46,587 nucleotides of DNA from contig CACZFN010000024.1 of the NCBI GenBank assembly GCA_902780505.1, forward strand, positions 1 to 46,587, written 5' to 3'. The DNA is from an uncultured Ruminococcus sp. (lineage in GTDB: Bacteria; Bacillota; Clostridia; Oscillospirales; Ruminococcaceae). This document shows positions 44,234 through 46,587 of this stretch, piece by piece (position 1 is the stretch's first letter; each line of letters begins with the position of its first letter). Under the pieces are notes generated by a model. That model was not told where the DNA came from. It saw nothing but the letters and a program-made list of their open reading frames with translations, and did not search any database. Both the position numbers and the translations under genes were made by a program.

Positions 44234-45091
44234 GCGGTCTTGCAAAAAACTTATACAGTGGACTGTATTCTGCATAAACAGGTGAAGAACAACGGTGAAA
44301 AGGACAAGTATATCGTGTATGACTGTCACCCTGCTATTATCAGCCGTGATACATATAACCGTGTTCAGCAGGAGCTTGCAAGGCGTGGCTCGATAAGAAA
44401 AAGAAGCGACAAGACCGAGACAGAGCAGGGACATTATGCAAGCAAATATGCTCTCAGCGATATTCTTATCTGTGGTGAGTGCGGGACGGCATATCGCCGT
44501 GTAACGTGGACTTCTCACGGTCACAAGCTCATTGTATGGCGGTGCATCAATCGCCTTGATTATGGTAACAGATACTGCAAACATTCTCCATCAGTAAATG
44601 AGAAAAAATTGCAAGCTGCCATTGTCGATGCACTTAACAGGGCGTATGCTGATGGTGAGACAATGCTTGCGACAATTAAGCGGAACATCGAAGCTGTTAT
44701 GATAAACAGAGATGTTTCAGCGGCTGAAAGAGAAAGGATCAAGAACCGCCTGTCCGAAATCAGCGAAGCGAAGGACGGACTTATTCGTCTTATCACAAAC
44801 GGTGCGGTTGAGGAGGATTCCCTTGATAAAGAATTTGAAGATCTGATAAATGAGGAAAAGTTCCTGAAACAGCAGATCACTGAATTACAGCGCAGTTCAG
44901 ATGTCAGTGATGAAAAAAGCTATCATTTGATGTCTGCATTTGAGGAGCTTCAAAAAGCAAAGTCCCAAATGACCGAATATGATGATGTGACTGTAAGGAA
45001 GGTCGTTGAGTGTATCAGGGTGTTGTCAAAGACCGAGGTGCAGATCATTTTCAAGGGCGGGTTTGAAATGAACGTGGAAGTTGACAGATAA
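44234..45091 (+). pseudogene. Large serine recombinase, C-terminal part
   Basis: The reading frame is open without a start of its own; the first codons AVLQKTYTVD join directly to the tnpC fragment. Recognisable parts of large serine recombinases: LQKTYTVDCILHKQVKNNGE and DCHPAIISRDTYNRVQQEL (end of the recombinase DNA-binding domain), the zinc ribbon CGECGTAYRRVTW with CINRLDYGNRYC, then a long coiled coil (SAAERERIKNRLSEISEAKD and on) and a C-terminal strand region ending NVEVDR. The N-terminal resolvase domain with the catalytic Ser is missing, so it is inactive. A complete enzyme has about 500-560 residues. It may be a relic of an integrative element, or of the SpoIVCA group. Ends 22 bases before the surface-protein fragment. 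Confidence 0.85.
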
Positions 45092-45113
45092 ATAAAATGC
45101 CCACCGAGCCACA

Positions 45114-46544
45114 TTGTACGTCACCACCAACCCTAAATTCAACATGACGAACGGACAGTTCCTCACAGGTGACGGTGTAAGTGCGGCTGCTTACAGCAGC
45201 TCAGCATTCAGGCAGATCGTTGATGAACGTGCAGCGAATACCGATAAGTCATATCAGTTTTATACCTGCCTGTTGGGAAACGGTGAGGATTACGATGCTG
45301 CTCTGGCAAACATAAGGAATGAACTTTCGACCTCATCAAATGAATTCAAGGGTTACTTTGCTCAGCATGAGAACAGTGGTATCAAGAATTTCCCATTGCT
45401 TGTTGCAGAGGATACGAACAGGGATTCGCTGACAAGACTTATCAATAACTATCTGCGCATACTCACAAATACTAATTACAATTTTGCTGACAAAACCCAA
45501 TATGCGGTCTTTGAGGTGGGGCTGTACAAATGTACTTTCAACGAGAGTAAAGGTGCCTTTGATGTCGATACGACCGGGGCCTGCCTGGAAAACAGATTCA
45601 TAAACAATGAATATTTCTTCTATATGGATGCAGGAAATGTAGACACAAAGGATATACCGCAGTTTACACTTTTGGACGTTAAATTCAAAGATCCTGCCAA
45701 CACAGATAAGATCGCATATCACCTTTTTGTACCTGTTTATGTAAAGAAGGTCCTCCGCTATGCATTTAATGCCGAGATAAAATCGGGTACCGATTACTAC
45801 TGGTCAGCCTATTCCAAACTCGGTTCGGGAATGTCGCAGCAGGGTATGTTTGAAAACCTCGGAAACCCTGTTACTATCGCTTTTGAATTTGCATATGACA
45901 GGACACCTGCCGAGTGGGTGAGCGCTCTTAACGGCGGCGACAGCCTGCTGACAAATTATTACAAGTCGCTCAATCTGAAAAACCATAACGAAAACGGCTG
46001 GGCAGCTAATACAAAAATGGTGCTTGTAGATGCCAATAACAGCGATAAGTATTATTATCTCGATTCTCCGCCTTCGGATAGGTCAACTTCTATTTGCCTG
46101 TATGATTTCAAGGACGATGCACAAAACCATTATACCCCCGTGAATTTGCAGGAACTGATGACTGTAACAGTCGGACAGGATAATGACGGCACGCTTACTC
46201 CCACGAACGAAAATACATCTGAGGGTGCGACAGTCTTTGATGGAACGACATATTACCGCCCGATACGCGATGATGAGAACGTGGCTGAAGCCGATAGGTA
46301 TACAGTCACAAGCGTATCAGAGATCAAGCCAGAACGGTATTACCTGAGTATTTTCACTAAGGCGGATGATACTAATAATGCAGTCTACCGTTACGAGATA
46401 AGTTCCCCCGAAAGCTTTGCGGCAACAGGAACGGGCGTTACAACGGACGGAACGTGGACAGTGGACAACTGGCGTGCCAATAAGATCAACGTACCCGTCA
46501 AACCCACCCCCACTTTCCAAGCTTACTTTGCTATGATAAAATAA
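45114..46544 (+). pseudogene. C-terminal fragment of a paralogue of the giant surface protein
   Basis: 476 codons from a TTG, without ribosome site, signal peptide or GG repeats. It aligns with the giant protein from about residue 2596: YVTTNPK and FLTGDGVS match YVTVSPK and FLTGDGVS; NNYLRILTNTNYNF matches NAYIRTLTNTTDNY; LLDVKFKDPANTDKIAYHLF matches MIDISFLDPTDENKVAYHLY; TKMVLVDANNSDKYYYL matches TQFVLLDNNNNVDKEYYI. Identity is moderate, so this is a diverged paralogue, not a recent duplicate. It is also shorter, stopping where the giant protein continues for another 400 or so residues. The homology begins within about 15 bases of the recombinase stop. It may be a cut gene, or a silent cassette. 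Confidence 0.8.
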
Positions 46545-46575
46545 TAGTTATCAACCGACAAAGGAGCGATAGCAA

Positions 46576-46587
46576 ATGAGCGAAGAA
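46576..46587 (+). CDS. Start of a gene cut by the window edge
   Basis: ATG at 46576 (MSEE) with AAAGGAG at 46560-46566, nine bases before. Nothing can be said about the product. Confidence 0.5.

Overview
The window looks like a chromosomal segment of an anaerobic Gram-positive clostridium, most likely a Ruminococcus-type Oscillospiraceae. This is inferred from the recJ - rel - MBL hydrolase - hemZ - rlmD cluster, TTGACA-17-TATAAT style promoters (often with a TGC extension of the -10), strong AGGAGG ribosome binding sites, clostridial IS66/IS21 elements and a large GG-rich repeat surface protein. Parts of the sequence are so fragmented (gene halves fused at abrupt joints) that real mobile-element decay and assembly misjoins cannot be told apart from the sequence alone.

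Layout. 1-2660: an IS21-family element (istA, istB, a coupled 59-codon ORF, terminator, repeated right-end motif). 2660-6530: gene debris. A 126-codon ORF is cut by the 5' part of an LtrB-type group II intron; the intron protein is lost after about 20 codons and fused to a 5'-truncated mannose-1-phosphate guanylyltransferase. A second, 3'-truncated guanylyltransferase, a GmhB-like phosphatase C-terminus, a strong hairpin with 9-bp direct repeats and a small MPRPKGSKNK protein follow. 6531-12041: nested transposons, read as IS66-1 interrupted by IS21-B, itself interrupted by IS66-2 (tnpC and tnpB intact) plus shards of istA and tnpC. 12042-16063: a Fic protein with an unusual double-dyad control region, a Nif11-like double-glycine leader peptide gene, remnants of an XRE regulator and a SigK/SigE-type sigma factor, and an IS66 tnpC remnant.

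16076-29062 is ordinary, intact chromosome: an NAD-dependent epimerase, a type IV pilin-like protein (opposite strand, next to a 145-bp MITE-like palindrome), a maltose O-acetyltransferase family enzyme, recJ, bifunctional (p)ppGpp enzyme rel, an MBL hydrolase, hemZ, rlmD, a neurotransmitter:sodium symporter family transporter and a PaaI-type thioesterase.

29159-43075 is the most distinctive part: one near-consensus promoter drives a 53-codon membrane peptide, three single-pass exported proteins with TasA/camelysin-like N-termini and a 3521-codon secreted protein with more than 20 GG-x-x-G repeats, ending in a strong terminator. Downstream, IS66-4 is inserted in the left end of another IS66 (IS66-5), followed by the C-terminal part of a large serine recombinase and then a 476-codon fragment paralogous to the C-terminal region of the giant protein. 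This suggests a duplicated surface locus whose second copy was truncated, or a stored alternative C-terminal cassette. A new gene begins at the right edge.
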